NCBI RefSeq assembly: GCF_000021965.1
Contig: NC_011832.1
Span: 2,645,242 to 2,709,241, forward strand
Reading direction: 5' to 3'
DNA: 64,000 bases
DNA from: Methanosphaerula palustris E1-9c
Lineage (GTDB): Archaea > Halobacteriota > Methanomicrobia > Methanomicrobiales > Methanospirillaceae
Shown: piece after piece, positions 52,259-61,106 of the stretch
Layout of the letters: the number at the start of each line of letters is the position of its first letter
How positions within the stretch are numbered: the stretch's first letter is position 1
Notes under the pieces: model-generated
What the model saw: only the letters and a program-made list of their open reading frames with translations
Databases searched by the model: none
What the model was told of the DNA's origin: nothing
Translations under genes and position numbers: made by a program

Positions 52259-52501
52259 ATGACAACGATTGAAGTGATTGGAACCGGGTGTGCGAAGTGC
52301 CACCAGCTCGAAAAGAATGTGCTGGAGACGGTGAAAGAACTGGGGCTTACGGCCGAGGTCGTCAAGGTCAGCGACATCGCCGAGATCATGAAACGCGGGG
52401 TCATCTTCACTCCGGCCCTGATGGTCGACGGGGAATTGAAGGTCTCTGGCCGTGTCCCCTCGGTGAAGGAACTGAGCGGGATGCTCACGAAGGGGAAATG
52501 A
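52259..52501 (+). CDS. Small thioredoxin-fold redox protein
   Basis: An 80-residue protein of the 'redox-active disulfide protein' family. 'IGTGCAKCHQLEKNVLE' has the CxxC active site at about residues 11-14; 'IMKRGVIFTPALMVDGE' carries the cis-Pro. Start at 52259 has AGGTGA 7 bases upstream; an upstream ATG at 52217 would add 14 polar residues. Such genes commonly sit beside DUF318 permeases. It may reduce the ArsC disulfide or deliver thiols to metal proteins. Confidence 0.9.
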   Translation: MTTIEVIGTGCAKCHQLEKNVLETVKELGLTAEVVKVSDIAEIMKRGVIFTPALMVDGELKVSGRVPSVKELSGMLTKGK

Positions 52502-52503
52502 GC

Positions 52504-52956
52504 ATGGCTGAGACGTCATGTACCTGTGGCGAGGGGAAGCGGACTGTACTCTATGGATGCTCCGATGTATCGAATACCGGGCAGCTCGCGAATGCGGCTA
52601 CCGTCCGGCTGACCCAAGAGGGTAAGGGCCGGATCGGCTGTCTTGCCGGCATCGGGAGTCAGCAGAAAAGGTTCATCGCGGCCGCCAAAGCGGCAGACGA
52701 GGTGGTCGCGATCGATGGCTGTGAGGTTGCCTGCGTAAAGAAGACCCTCGAACTGGCCGGGATCATCCCTGACAGGCATATCATGGTGACCTATTTCGGG
52801 ATCACGAAGTCCGGGGACCTGACCCTCCACGACGAGGAGAGCGAGCGGGTGGTCGGAGCCGTTGCAACCGACCGGAAGCAGCCGCCAACCGGTGACCTGA
52901 ATGAAAAGAGCAGCGAGGGAGGCTGTGGTTGCGGCGGGGGCTGCAACTGCGGATGA
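52504..52956 (+). CDS. DGC-domain protein 1 (putative zinc-binding)
   Basis: A 150-residue protein of the DGC family (PF08859), with 'YGCSDVSNTGQLANAA', 'GSQQKRFIAAAKAADEVVAIDGCEVACVKKTL' containing the name-giving Asp-Gly-Cys, and about ten cysteines in all. A Gly/Cys-rich tail 'GGCGCGGGCNCG' ends it, like a metal-binding tail. The family is proposed to bind zinc; in this operon it could bind arsenite or another soft metal. It starts 2 bases after the thioredoxin gene and is followed by a second DGC gene after 4 bases. Confidence 0.85.
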   Translation: MAETSCTCGEGKRTVLYGCSDVSNTGQLANAATVRLTQEGKGRIGCLAGIGSQQKRFIAAAKAADEVVAIDGCEVACVKKTLELAGIIPDRHIMVTYFGITKSGDLTLHDEESERVVGAVATDRKQPPTGDLNEKSSEGGCGCGGGCNCG

Positions 52957-52960
52957 ACCG

Positions 52961-53296
52961 ATGCCGATTGTGCTGATCACCTGCTCGGGCCTCTCAAACG
53001 TCGGCCGGCTCACCGAACAGGTCGGCCGCCAGATCCTCACCCGCCGGCCGGGCCGGGTCGAATGGGTCCGGGCCCAGGCAGGTCCAAAGGCGATCGCCGA
53101 CGCGGTCGCTGAAGCCTCCTGCGTTTTCGTGCTCGACGGATGCAAAGACTGCTGCGGGAGCAAAAAGGCGGACGAGGCCGGTGTGAAACCCTCGATCCGG
53201 CTCATGGCCACCAAACTTGGCATCGTCAAGGACAGCCGGGCCGAGGTCCGGTACGACGAGATCGAGGCGATCCAGAACGCAACGGACCTGTTGTAG
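52961..53296 (+). CDS. DGC-domain protein 2 (putative zinc-binding)
   Basis: A 111-residue paralogue starting 'MPIVLITCSGLSNVGRL'. It shows the DGC motif as 'VFVLDGCKDCCGSKKADE', with a Cys-Cys pair. The 60-base upstream extension overlaps the first DGC gene and is not conserved. Two DGC proteins in tandem may form a heterodimer that binds metal. Confidence 0.83.
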   Translation: MPIVLITCSGLSNVGRLTEQVGRQILTRRPGRVEWVRAQAGPKAIADAVAEASCVFVLDGCKDCCGSKKADEAGVKPSIRLMATKLGIVKDSRAEVRYDEIEAIQNATDLL

Positions 53297-53338
53297 AAGT
53301 CACCCCCAAGGATCGGCATCACACCACGGAGCATTACT

Positions 53339-54424
53339 ATGTCAAAAACCACGAAACATCTCTCATTCCTGGACCGATACCTGACCCTCTGGATCTTTCT
53401 CGCGATGGCGATTGGGATCGGTCTGGGCTATTGTATCCCCTCTGTACCGAAGGTGATCACCGGCTTCTCGGTCGGCACCACCTCGATCCCGATCGCGATC
53501 GGGCTGATCGTGATGATGTATCCGCCACTCGTGAAAGTCCGGTACGAGGAGCTCGGCACGGTCTTCCGGGACAGAAAGGTGCTCGGCCTCTCGCTCTTCC
53601 AGAACTGGATCGTCGGGCCGGTGCTGATGTTCGCGCTCGCGGTCCTCTTCCTCTCTGACCGGCCCGAGTTGATGTACGGGCTGATCCTGGTCGGGCTCGC
53701 CAGGTGCATCGCGATGGTGATCGTCTGGAACGACCTGGCCGGCGGCAGCTGTGACTACTGCGCTGCGGTAGTCGGGTTGAACTCGGTCTTCCAGGTCTTC
53801 CTCTACTCGGTGTACGCCTGGATCTTCATCACGGTCCTGCCGCCCCTGCTCGGTGTCGGCGCCGGCACGGCCGTCGTCATCACAATCGGAGAGATCGCCG
53901 TCTCGGTCTTCATCTATCTCGGTATCCCGTTCATCGCCGGCGCCGTGACCCGGTTCGCCCTGCTCCGGGTGAAGTCCCGCGAGTGGTACGAGACCCGGTT
54001 CATCCCGCGGATCTCACCGCTCACCCTCGTCGCGCTGCTCTTCACGATCATTGTGATGTTCTCCCTGAAAGGGGAGTACATCGTGCAGATGCCGCTCGAT
54101 GTGGTCAGGATCGCGATCCCACTGCTCTGTTACTTCCTGGTGATGTTCCTTGTCTCCTTCTGGATGGCGCACCGACTCGACGTCGACTACGCCCGGTCGG
54201 CCACCCTCTCGTTCACGGCGGCCTCCAACAACTTCGAGCTGGCGATCGCCGTGGCTGTGGCCGTCTTCGGGATCGGTTCCACCGTGGCGTTCGCGACCGT
54301 CATCGGCCCCCTCGTCGAGGTGCCGGTGATGATCGGGCTGGTCAATGTGGCGCTGTACATCCGGAAGCGGTGGTATCACAGCGAGGGGGATGGGATCTGT
54401 CCGATCCGAAGGAGTGTACCCTGA
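53339..54424 (+). CDS. ACR3-family arsenite efflux transporter
   Basis: A 361-residue transporter with ten predicted helices. The ACR3 signature '[17 protein letters not shown]' (about residues 118-134), with its essential Cys, is present; also '[20 protein letters not shown]' and '[17 protein letters not shown]' of the C-terminal half. ACR3 exports As(III) with the proton motive force. It is followed 60 bases later by ArsC, the usual pair. Confidence 0.95.
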   Translation: MSKTTKHLSFLDRYLTLWIFLAMAIGIGLGYCIPSVPKVITGFSVGTTSIPIAIGLIVMMYPPLVKVRYEELGTVFRDRKVLGLSLFQNWIVGPVLMFALAVLFLSDRPELMYGLILVGLARCIAMVIVWNDLAGGSCDYCAAVVGLNSVFQVFLYSVYAWIFITVLPPLLGVGAGTAVVITIGEIAVSVFIYLGIPFIAGAVTRFALLRVKSREWYETRFIPRISPLTLVALLFTIIVMFSLKGEYIVQMPLDVVRIAIPLLCYFLVMFLVSFWMAHRLDVDYARSATLSFTAASNNFELAIAVAVAVFGIGSTVAFATVIGPLVEVPVMIGLVNVALYIRKRWYHSEGDGICPIRRSVP

Positions 54425-54484
54425 CATGATCTCGATCTCACGATCGAAAGGTATCTCAAAGGCAGCGATCCATGGAGGATCATC

Positions 54485-54898
54485 ATGAAAAAGCGTATTC
54501 TCTTCATCTGTTCCCACAATGCGGCCCGCTCCCAGATGGCCGAGGGCTACCTGCGGGAGAAGTACGGCGACCGGTACGAGGCGTTCAGCGCCGGCACGAC
54601 CGCGACCGCGGTCCATCCGCTCGCCATCCTGGTGATGGCCGAGATCGGGATCGATATATCAGGCCACCGGTCCAAGGACCTCGGCGGGTTCATCGGCCAG
54701 GAGATGGATGTCGTGGTTACAGTCTGCGATGCGGCGCAGGGGATCTGTCCGATGTTTCCCTGGGCGAAGGAGACGATCCATGCCGGCTTCTCCGATCCGG
54801 CCGCGGTAGCCGGAACCTCAGATGAACAGGTGACTGCGTTCCGGTCGATCCGCGACGAGATCACCGGCTGGATCGATACCACCTTCGGTGGGGCGTAG
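54485..54898 (+). CDS. arsC: Arsenate reductase, low-molecular-weight phosphatase type
   Basis: A 137-residue ArsC of the thioredoxin-coupled (LMW phosphatase) class. The P-loop is 'ICSHNAARSQMAEG' (Cys-X5-Arg at about residues 10-16). 'VVTVCDAAQGICPMFPW' contains the two further Cys of the redox relay (about 83 and 90). It reduces As(V) to As(III), exported by ACR3. A strong Shine-Dalgarno (GGAGGATC) precedes. The MtrA-like gene follows after 5 bases. Confidence 0.95.
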   Translation: MKKRILFICSHNAARSQMAEGYLREKYGDRYEAFSAGTTATAVHPLAILVMAEIGIDISGHRSKDLGGFIGQEMDVVVTVCDAAQGICPMFPWAKETIHAGFSDPAAVAGTSDEQVTAFRSIRDEITGWIDTTFGGA

Positions 54899-54903
54899 GG
54901 AGG

Positions 54904-55587
54904 ATGCTGAAGGTCCGGCCGCACCCGGAGTACCCTCCCGAGGAGGGGAGGTACCTGCGGGGCAACGACTTCTCGCCGGTGGCGGTCGCGATCGTGCTGA
55001 ACACCGACGAGGACAAGATCCCGCCCGAGATCGAGCATCTGGTCAGGGTCGGCGTCGAGACCGGGGCCGCCCTCTCGGGGACGGTCCAGACCCCGAACAT
55101 CGGGTTTGAGAAACTGATCTGGAACATCGTTGGCAACCCGAACATCCGATTCCTGGTGCTCGGCGGCCCTGAGTCAGAGGGGCACGCCACCGGAGCCGCC
55201 CTGAAGGAACTCTTTAAGAACGGCATCGACGAGCAGTCCCGTATCGTCGGGTCCGATGCTCCGTTTCCGTTTCTCTACAACATCCCCCGTCCGGTCGTCA
55301 ACCGGTTCCTTGATCAGGTCACACTCGTCGACTGCCAGTTTCAGGACGCGGCGACGATCCGCGAGGCGGTCAGGGCCTGCTTTCAGGAGCAGCCGGCCGT
55401 GTTCCGGGGGGTCATGGTCGGTGATCCCGGGGCATACCCGGAACCGTCGATCGGAGGCTCTCTCACCTGGAAGGTGACGCAGCCCTGGGCCGTGCCGAAG
55501 GACGAGAAGGAGCAGGCGGCAAAACAGAAAGCGCTCGACTTGATGGAGCGGCTCAGGGCACACAATGCCGGTCGACTTCACGAGTAA
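54904..55587 (+). CDS. Soluble MtrA-like protein (methyltransferase subunit A paralogue)
   Basis: A 227-residue homologue of the corrinoid subunit MtrA of the methyl-H4MPT:coenzyme M methyltransferase. The core shows 'SPVAVAIVLNTDE', 'SGTVQTPNIGFEKLIWNIVGNPNIRFLVLGG' and 'SEGHATGAALKELFKNGID'; the His in GHxTG corresponds to the cobalt-ligand region of MtrA. 'SDAPFPFLYNIP' and 'FLDQVTLVDCQF' follow. The C-terminal membrane anchor of true MtrA is absent. The gene ends an arsenic operon 5 bases after arsC. A role as methyl carrier for arsenic chemistry is suggested by place only. Confidence 0.88.
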   Translation: MLKVRPHPEYPPEEGRYLRGNDFSPVAVAIVLNTDEDKIPPEIEHLVRVGVETGAALSGTVQTPNIGFEKLIWNIVGNPNIRFLVLGGPESEGHATGAALKELFKNGIDEQSRIVGSDAPFPFLYNIPRPVVNRFLDQVTLVDCQFQDAATIREAVRACFQEQPAVFRGVMVGDPGAYPEPSIGGSLTWKVTQPWAVPKDEKEQAAKQKALDLMERLRAHNAGRLHE

Positions 55588-55606
55588 CAAGGCGAAGGTC
55601 AGGGGT

Positions 55607-55765
55607 TCACTGCTGGGGCGGATGACAGGTGCAGTTCGATCCGGCCGGATGGAGGGTCTCCCGCTCTTTTTGGTAACAGTCCTCGCAGAGGTAGACGAGG
55701 CCGTGGTCCCGGTGGATCGCTTTCACAAAACGGGTGCCCGGAGACCCGCAGAGGCTGCAGTTCAT
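55607..55765 (-). CDS. Small zinc-finger protein
   Basis: From ATG 55765, 52 residues: 'MNCSLCGSPGTRFVKAI' and 'YLCEDCYQKERETLHP' give two CxxC pairs, a four-cysteine zinc ribbon, with a short tail. It converges with the MtrA-like gene (stop 55587) and is divergent from the dioxygenase gene. Short but conserved-looking; function unknown. Confidence 0.65.
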   Translation of the reverse strand: MNCSLCGSPGTRFVKAIHRDHGLVYLCEDCYQKERETLHPAGSNCTCHPPQQ

Positions 55766-55849
55766 CGGTCCAGATCTGTTCTTCTGAGCTATAAACATAT
55801 GGTTCTATATCCCTCCGATCTCCACATCTGATCTTATGGAGAGCTATCG

Positions 55850-56632
55850 ATGACCAGCGGTCGGTTGCCGGCGATCTTCGTCTCACACGGAGCCCCGACG
55901 CTCCCGTTCGAGCAGATCCCGGCCAGAACGTTCCTGCAGGAACTCGGCAGGGAGTACAGTGATCTTTCAGCGGTCCTCTGCATATCGGCCCACTGGCAAA
56001 CAAGGGAACCCGCTGTCGGCACCGTGCTGCACCCCGAGACGATCCATGACTTTTCCGGCTTCCCCGACGAACTCTACCGGATTCAGTACCCTGCCACTGG
56101 GTCGCCCCCGCTTGCAGACCGGGTCGCCGGCCTGCTCCAAGGGGCCGGCCTCCCCTGCAGGACCGATCAGACCCGCGGCATCGACCATGGCACCTGGGTG
56201 CCGATGATGCTGATGTACCCGGATGCCCGTGTGCCGGTGGTCCAACTCTCGATCCAGCAGCACCTCGACCCAGCCACCCACTATGCCGTCGGTCGGGCCC
56301 TCGCCCCGCTTCAGGATGAGGGGGTGCTGATCATCGGCAGCGGCGGTGCCGTTCACCCGCTCGGGTACGCAAACCTGCGAGAGGGAGCGGACCCTGACCC
56401 CTGGGCCATCGCCTTCAACGACTGGTTGAACCGGGCCGTCACCACAGGCAACCACGACGCCCTCCTTCACTTCCAGGAACAGGCGCCGTATCCGGCCCGT
56501 GCCCACCCGTACCCCGATCATTTCATGCCGCTGCTGACGATCGCCGGCACCGCAGGCCCCGGGGCGAAGGGGACGATCCTGCACCAGAGCTGGGACCTCG
56601 GCGACCTCGGGATGGGTGCCTTTGCGTTTTAA
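55850..56632 (+). CDS. DODA-type extradiol dioxygenase (LigB family)
   Basis: A 260-residue class III ring-opening dioxygenase. Metal ligands are in 'VSHGAPTLPF' (His14), 'CISAHWQTREPAV', 'GSGGAVHPLGYANL' and 'YPDHFMPLLTIAGT'. It is the same type as E. coli YgiD, often called 4,5-DOPA dioxygenase, but the substrate in archaea is unknown. Zinc or iron could be bound. Solitary gene with TATA-like sequence before the start. Confidence 0.9.
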   Translation: MTSGRLPAIFVSHGAPTLPFEQIPARTFLQELGREYSDLSAVLCISAHWQTREPAVGTVLHPETIHDFSGFPDELYRIQYPATGSPPLADRVAGLLQGAGLPCRTDQTRGIDHGTWVPMMLMYPDARVPVVQLSIQQHLDPATHYAVGRALAPLQDEGVLIIGSGGAVHPLGYANLREGADPDPWAIAFNDWLNRAVTTGNHDALLHFQEQAPYPARAHPYPDHFMPLLTIAGTAGPGAKGTILHQSWDLGDLGMGAFAF

Positions 56633-56681
56633 GGGACCAAATCGCTTAATGCCACGACAACGCCAGTACTGTTGATCAACC

Positions 56682-57323
56682 ATGAAGGTCGTAGTGGTGA
56701 TGCACACGCCGGAGGAGCCGGCAGAGATGCTTGGAGAAGAGTTGACGGCGAACGGAGCCGAGGTCGAGGTGGTCAATGTCTACGAAACCGGCCACCTGGC
56801 CATGCCGGAATCAGCGACCCACCTGGTGCTGCTCGGGGGTCCGATGAGCGTGAACGATACGGCGACCCTCCCGTTCATCGGGGAGGAGCAGCAGGTGATC
56901 CGTGAGTTCGTCGCGTCAGGCAAACCGGTGCTCGGGATCTGTCTGGGTGCCCAGCAGATCGCCGCGGCCTTCGGCGGGGTGGTGACGAAGTCAGTGGAGG
57001 AGATCGGGTGGCGCATGATCGCCGGTGACAGGACGATCTTCCCGGACCGGTTCACGGCCTTTCAGCTCCATGGGGAAACCTTTTCAGTCCCGGCCGGAGG
57101 GACGCTCCTCTGCAGGGGAGAACAGGTACAGAACCAGGGATTTTTGTATAAATGTGCGCTCGGCCTCCAGTTCCACCTGGAGATGACCCCCGAGCGGATC
57201 GAGGCGCTGATCACCGATCAGTCACCTGCAGAGCAGGTGACTATCAGGGAGGAGAGCCTGGTGTATGCCGAACAGGGTCATCAGATCTGCCGTCGGGTGA
57301 CCGAACTCTTCCTCTCGCTCTAA
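56682..57323 (+). CDS. Type 1 glutamine amidotransferase
   Basis: A 213-residue class I amidotransferase domain with catalytic Cys in 'GICLGAQQIAAAFGG' (about residue 88) and His-Glu in 'GLQFHLEMTPERIE' (about 168-170). It resembles GMP-synthase-like amidotransferases that stand alone. Which acceptor it serves is unknown. It overlaps the convergent zinc-finger protein gene by 4 bases. A promoter with an A/T-rich box is at about 56638-56650. Confidence 0.9.
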   Translation: MKVVVVMHTPEEPAEMLGEELTANGAEVEVVNVYETGHLAMPESATHLVLLGGPMSVNDTATLPFIGEEQQVIREFVASGKPVLGICLGAQQIAAAFGGVVTKSVEEIGWRMIAGDRTIFPDRFTAFQLHGETFSVPAGGTLLCRGEQVQNQGFLYKCALGLQFHLEMTPERIEALITDQSPAEQVTIREESLVYAEQGHQICRRVTELFLSL

Positions 57324-57904
57324 TACCGGACGTAGGTCCCGTAGATCCGCTTGATCCTCCGGGCGAAGGCCTTCCACCCCTCCTTTCTGAGGATCGGACC
57401 GTCCCGGAGTTTGATATGTGAGATCCGGATCTTCTTGCCGGCGAAGTCATAGACTCCGTCCACAGCGAACTCCTCCTCTCCATCGCATTTCTGATACAGG
57501 GGGATCGTGATCCGCCCGTTGTGGACCGAGGCCTTCACGACGACATCCTCGACCGCCCTGGTCCAGAGGGTGTCAATCTCCGAGGCAGCGGCGATGATCG
57601 GCCGCTTGGCGCCGACCTCGATGGCCGTCACCTCGACGCCGACGGCTGTCTCGTCGTCCAGCTCAGCTACGAGCATGTCGCCGAGCGAGATCTTCTCGTC
57701 AGGGAGGAGATCGATCACACCGAGCCGGGACTGCGACTCTGCGCTGATCACCGTCTTCACATTGATGGGTTCGGGTTCTTTCTCCCGCGGCATATGATAG
57801 ATGTGGCCACAGGCACCGCACTGGACCAGCAGATCAGCGGCCTCGCGGAGCACCTGATGCGACGACTCCTCGCCGCAGGCAGGGCAGCATGCACGGATAC
57901 TCAT
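57320..57904 (-). CDS. HVO_0476-family zinc finger protein
   Basis: Start 'MSIRACCPACGEESSHQ' gives 194 residues. N-terminal zinc finger 'CCPACGEES' and 'VQCGACGHIYHM' (residues 6-38), then a region of beta strands with 'DEKISLGDMLVAEL' and 'AIEVGAKRPIIAA'. It matches the archaeal HVO_0476 family, conserved in euryarchaea without known function. A longer start (57946) adds 14 non-conserved residues. Gene before: HD-domain protein, same strand, 57 bases further. Confidence 0.85.
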   Translation of the reverse strand: MSIRACCPACGEESSHQVLREAADLLVQCGACGHIYHMPREKEPEPINVKTVISAESQSRLGVIDLLPDEKISLGDMLVAELDDETAVGVEVTAIEVGAKRPIIAAASEIDTLWTRAVEDVVVKASVHNGRITIPLYQKCDGEEEFAVDGVYDFAGKKIRISHIKLRDGPILRKEGWKAFARRIKRIYGTYVRY

Positions 57905-57961
57905 GCGGTACCTATTGGGGAGGGGGGTATATGAGCATGATTGCACCGGTCGGTCTTTGAC

Positions 57962-59170
57962 TCAGAGGATGAGCTTCCCCTGGGCGGTCGGTTTTCTGAT
58001 GTGGAGGATAGCAGCCGCCGCCAATCCGACCTGCTCTGAAACTGCGGCCGGGGCGTACACCCCGAGCCTCCACTGCCCCTGCCGGGTCTCGTTCAGGGTC
58101 TTCAACATCGGGGAGAGTTCCTCGAGCTGCACAGTCAGATGCCGGTGCCTGACCTGAACGGCCATCGACATCTCGTGCGGGAACTCGGGGATGTCGACCA
58201 GCACCTCCTCCTCCCTGACCCCAGCCTGATCGGCGATTGCAGCTGCGATCGCCCGTTCCTCGTGCTGTGGCCGGACCGCCGGGAGGGCAGCGGTATTGAT
58301 CTGGTCCTTACCAACGTACAGCGCCCGCTTGAAGAGATCCCGCTGGAGCAGCCGGGCCACCAGGAGCTGCGCCCTCTGGGCGGCGGAGTTCCTGAGTGTC
58401 TGGATGCAGGCCCCATCGTCCATCCGGACCAGAGCCGCCATATCAGTCTGGTCAACGCCGGTACTGATATGGTAATAGAGCGCCAGCCCGAAGATCCCCT
58501 CGGCGATCCGTCCTACATGATGAAAGTAGACCGCCGGGCGCATCAGGGTCCGTGCGATCAGCAGGGACTCGGCGGCATTGATCCCGCTCTCCCGCAGGAC
58601 CATGCCCCTGTCGGTCAACATCACCGATCGGATCAATCGGTGGGCGTCGACGGTGCCGTATGGCACCCCTGTGTAGTGGGCATCCCGCAGCAGATAGTCC
58701 ATCCGGTCCACGTCCAGGTCCCCGTGGATGATCCCGCCGAGCGGGTGCTCCCCCTCGATCAGGGCGCAGACCGCCTCAGGATCGATCCCGGCGTCATTTA
58801 TCAGATCCCAGGTACCGGTGCTGACCAGAACCTCCCTGATATGGTGATGGCTCCGCCCGGTGTACTCCTCCATGAACGGTTCGATCGCATGGGAGTACGG
58901 ACCGTGGCCGATGTCGTGGAGCAGGGCCGCGGTCTTCACCAGTAGTGTCTCCTCGGCAGGGAGGTCCAGCTGCCGCGCCATCAGCCCAGCCAGGTGCATC
59001 GTCCCGAGCGAGTGTTCGAAGCGGGTGTGGTTGGCCCCAGGATAGACCAGGTACGAGAACCCAAGCTGCCGGACTGCACGAAGCCGCTGCATCACCGGGG
59101 CGTCGAGGAGTGGGAGGAGGTGGTCATCCACCTCGACATACCCGTGGACTGGGTCTTTGATGATCTTCAT
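57962..59170 (-). CDS. HD-domain phosphohydrolase (dNTPase-like)
   Basis: A 402-residue HD-superfamily enzyme. The metal site is '[16 protein letters not shown]' (H), '[16 protein letters not shown]' (HD) and '[19 protein letters not shown]' (D), the pattern of SAMHD1/dGTPase-like proteins and of archaeal relatives. The C-terminal 120 residues are of unknown fold. It likely hydrolyses dNTPs or another nucleotide. Opposite strand of cofD with a 44-bp promoter gap. Confidence 0.92.
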
Positions 59171-59214
59171 CGTCGATAGATACTCTAGAGAGCGGCGGGA
59201 TAAACATATTCGTA

Positions 59215-60117
59215 ATGATCACAGTGCTGTCCGGGGGCACCGGCACCCCAAAACTCCTCCGTGGACTTCATGCCCTGGTCCCCGATGAAGAGATCACAGT
59301 CGTCGTGAACACCGCCGAGGACCTCTGGATCTCAGGCAACCACCTCTCGCCCGATGTCGATACCGTCATCTACCTGTATGCCGGGCTGTTGAACACCGAT
59401 ACCTGGTGGGGGATCAGGGGAGATACATTCCTCACCCACGAGGCTCTCGTCCCCCTATCAGCGAACGAGTTCATTGCGATCGGTGATCAGGACCGGGCTG
59501 TGCACATCGCACGTGGAGAGATGCTTCGGAACGGGTCCACCCTGACCGAAGCGACCCGGCATCTCTGTCGTTCCTTCGGGGTTAAGGCGCGGGTGCTCCC
59601 GATGTCCGATGCACCGGTCGGGACGATGGTGGCTACCGAGAACGGGCTGATCCACTTCCAGGAGTACTGGATCCGGCACCATGGCCAGGTCCCGATCACC
59701 AGCGTGGTCAGGCAGCCTGAGCGGTTCGAAGCCTCGCAGGCCGTCCTTGAGGCCCTGATGGAGTGCGATGCGGTGATCGTCGGCCCCTCGAACCCGGTCA
59801 CCAGCATCGGCCCGATCCTCGAGTGCATCTGGGTCCCGGATCTCCTCAGGGAGAAGCCGGTGATCGCAGTCAGTCCATTCATTGGGGATGCCCCGATCAG
59901 TGGACCGGCTGCGGCTCTGATGAAGGCCTCCGGGGTTGAGCCCTCGTCGCTCGGGACCTTCGGGCTGTACCGGGACTTTGTCGACATCTTCGTGCAGGAC
60001 ATCCGCGACCCGGTCGCCGTCCCCGGGGCGGTCCGGTGCGATACCCTGATGAAGGACCAGGAGAAGAGCACCGCCCTCGCCGCTGAGGTGCTCTCCCTGA
60101 TGAAGAGCCTCGCCTGA
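59215..60117 (+). CDS. cofD: 2-phospho-L-lactate transferase
   Basis: Forms coenzyme F420-0 from 7,8-didemethyl-8-hydroxy-5-deazariboflavin and a guanylated lactate (or enolpyruvyl) donor. 300 residues, full length. N-terminal '[14 protein letters not shown]' (residues 4-17) and '[19 protein letters not shown]' (about 31-49) bind the donor; '[13 protein letters not shown]' (about 196-208) is conserved. F420 is the central hydride carrier of methanogens. It stands in its own operon; TATA-like AAACATATTCG at 59203-59213 sits right at the start. Confidence 0.95.
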
Positions 60118-60163
60118 GTCGAGCACCTCAACCATTAAATCCCCGGTCCGCCATTCACTGCCC

Positions 60164-60838
60164 ATGGCACCTGCCCGCCTCTACCGGCTGGTCTTGGTCG
60201 TGGCGATCGTGATCGTCGGGGCAGTCTACCTCGCCGACCTCGCCCAGGACCGGTCGGCTACCAGACTCCCCTCCGCCGAGATCGCGGCCTACGAGGGGCA
60301 GCCACTGACCCCGATCGAGGGGATCCGGGAGAATTCGATCAAGGGACCGCAGCAGGTCGACATCGGGACCTACCACCTCACGGTGAGCGGGCTGGTCACC
60401 AAACCACAGAATTATACCTACCAGGAGGTGCTGGACCGGTTTCCCCACTACGAAAAGGTCGTCACCCTCCACTGCGTCGAGGGGTGGGACGCCACTCTCC
60501 TCTGGCAGGGGGTACTGGTCAGTGACCTGCTGAACAGTTCTGTGCCGGACGATCAGGGGTCGATCGTGATCTTTCAGGCGGCGGACGGGTATACGACCTC
60601 TTTCCCCAGATCGTACTTCACCGACCGGCCGATCCTGCTCGCCTACCAGGTGAACAATCTGACCCTCCCTGCCGAGCGGGGGTACCCGTTCGCCCTAGTG
60701 GCTGAGGATAAATGGGGATACAAATGGATCCGCTGGGTGACCGGGATCGAGGTCTCTGATGATACAGGTTACCGTGGGTACTGGGAGCAGCGTGGGTACG
60801 CCCCCGATGGCGATCTGAACCGGTCGTTCTTTGGATGA
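60164..60838 (+). CDS. MsrP/sulfite oxidase-fold molybdopterin oxidoreductase
   Basis: A 224-residue protein with an N-terminal membrane anchor or signal (about residues 5-24, 'LYRLVLVVAIVIVGAVYL') and a single oxidoreductase molybdopterin domain. The Mo-ligand Cys is in 'VVTLHCVEGWDATLLWQGV' (about residue 105). 'HYEKVV' before and 'PLRLVAEDKWGYKWIRWVTGIE'-like sequence after are typical of YedY/MsrP. It lacks the dimerisation domain of sulfite oxidases. Possible role: repair of oxidised methionine or other S-oxides outside the cell. Overlaps the small membrane partner gene by 4 bases. Confidence 0.85.
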   Translation: MAPARLYRLVLVVAIVIVGAVYLADLAQDRSATRLPSAEIAAYEGQPLTPIEGIRENSIKGPQQVDIGTYHLTVSGLVTKPQNYTYQEVLDRFPHYEKVVTLHCVEGWDATLLWQGVLVSDLLNSSVPDDQGSIVIFQAADGYTTSFPRSYFTDRPILLAYQVNNLTLPAERGYPFALVAEDKWGYKWIRWVTGIEVSDDTGYRGYWEQRGYAPDGDLNRSFFG

Positions 60839-61086
60839 GCGTTATGAGACGAACCGTGCTGAAGAAGTACATCGCGAACCTGCTGCTCCTACTGATCGCC
60901 CTCTACCTGCTCACCGGGTTTGGGATCGCCAATCCCGGGCTGGTCACGCCGTTGACCTTTGGCCTCCTCGGAAAGGCCCAGGCTCAGGACATCCATACGC
61001 TACTCTGGGGACCGTTTATCATACTGGTCCTCCTCCACCTGTACATGACCGCGTCATGGGGTGGGAATCCAAAAAAAGAGCATTGA
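60835..61086 (+). CDS. Small two-helix membrane protein, likely MsrP-like partner
   Basis: An 83-residue protein with two membrane helices (about residues 15-32 and 55-74). His residues 'DIHTLLWGPF' and 'VLLHLYMTASWGG' sit at the helix ends, as in DUF4405-like cytochrome b proteins that bind heme between two such His. It overlaps the molybdoenzyme gene by 4 bases (ATGA), so the two form one complex, most likely with electrons passed through it. Half the size of MsrQ-type partners. Confidence 0.7.
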   Translation: MSVMRRTVLKKYIANLLLLLIALYLLTGFGIANPGLVTPLTFGLLGKAQAQDIHTLLWGPFIILVLLHLYMTASWGGNPKKEH

Positions 61087-61106
61087 ATCGGAAAGAAACA
61101 GGTAGG

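Noticed and set aside
52516-53352. 278-residue open frame on the minus strand
   Set aside because: Antisense to the DGC genes that are in a tight operon on the plus strand.
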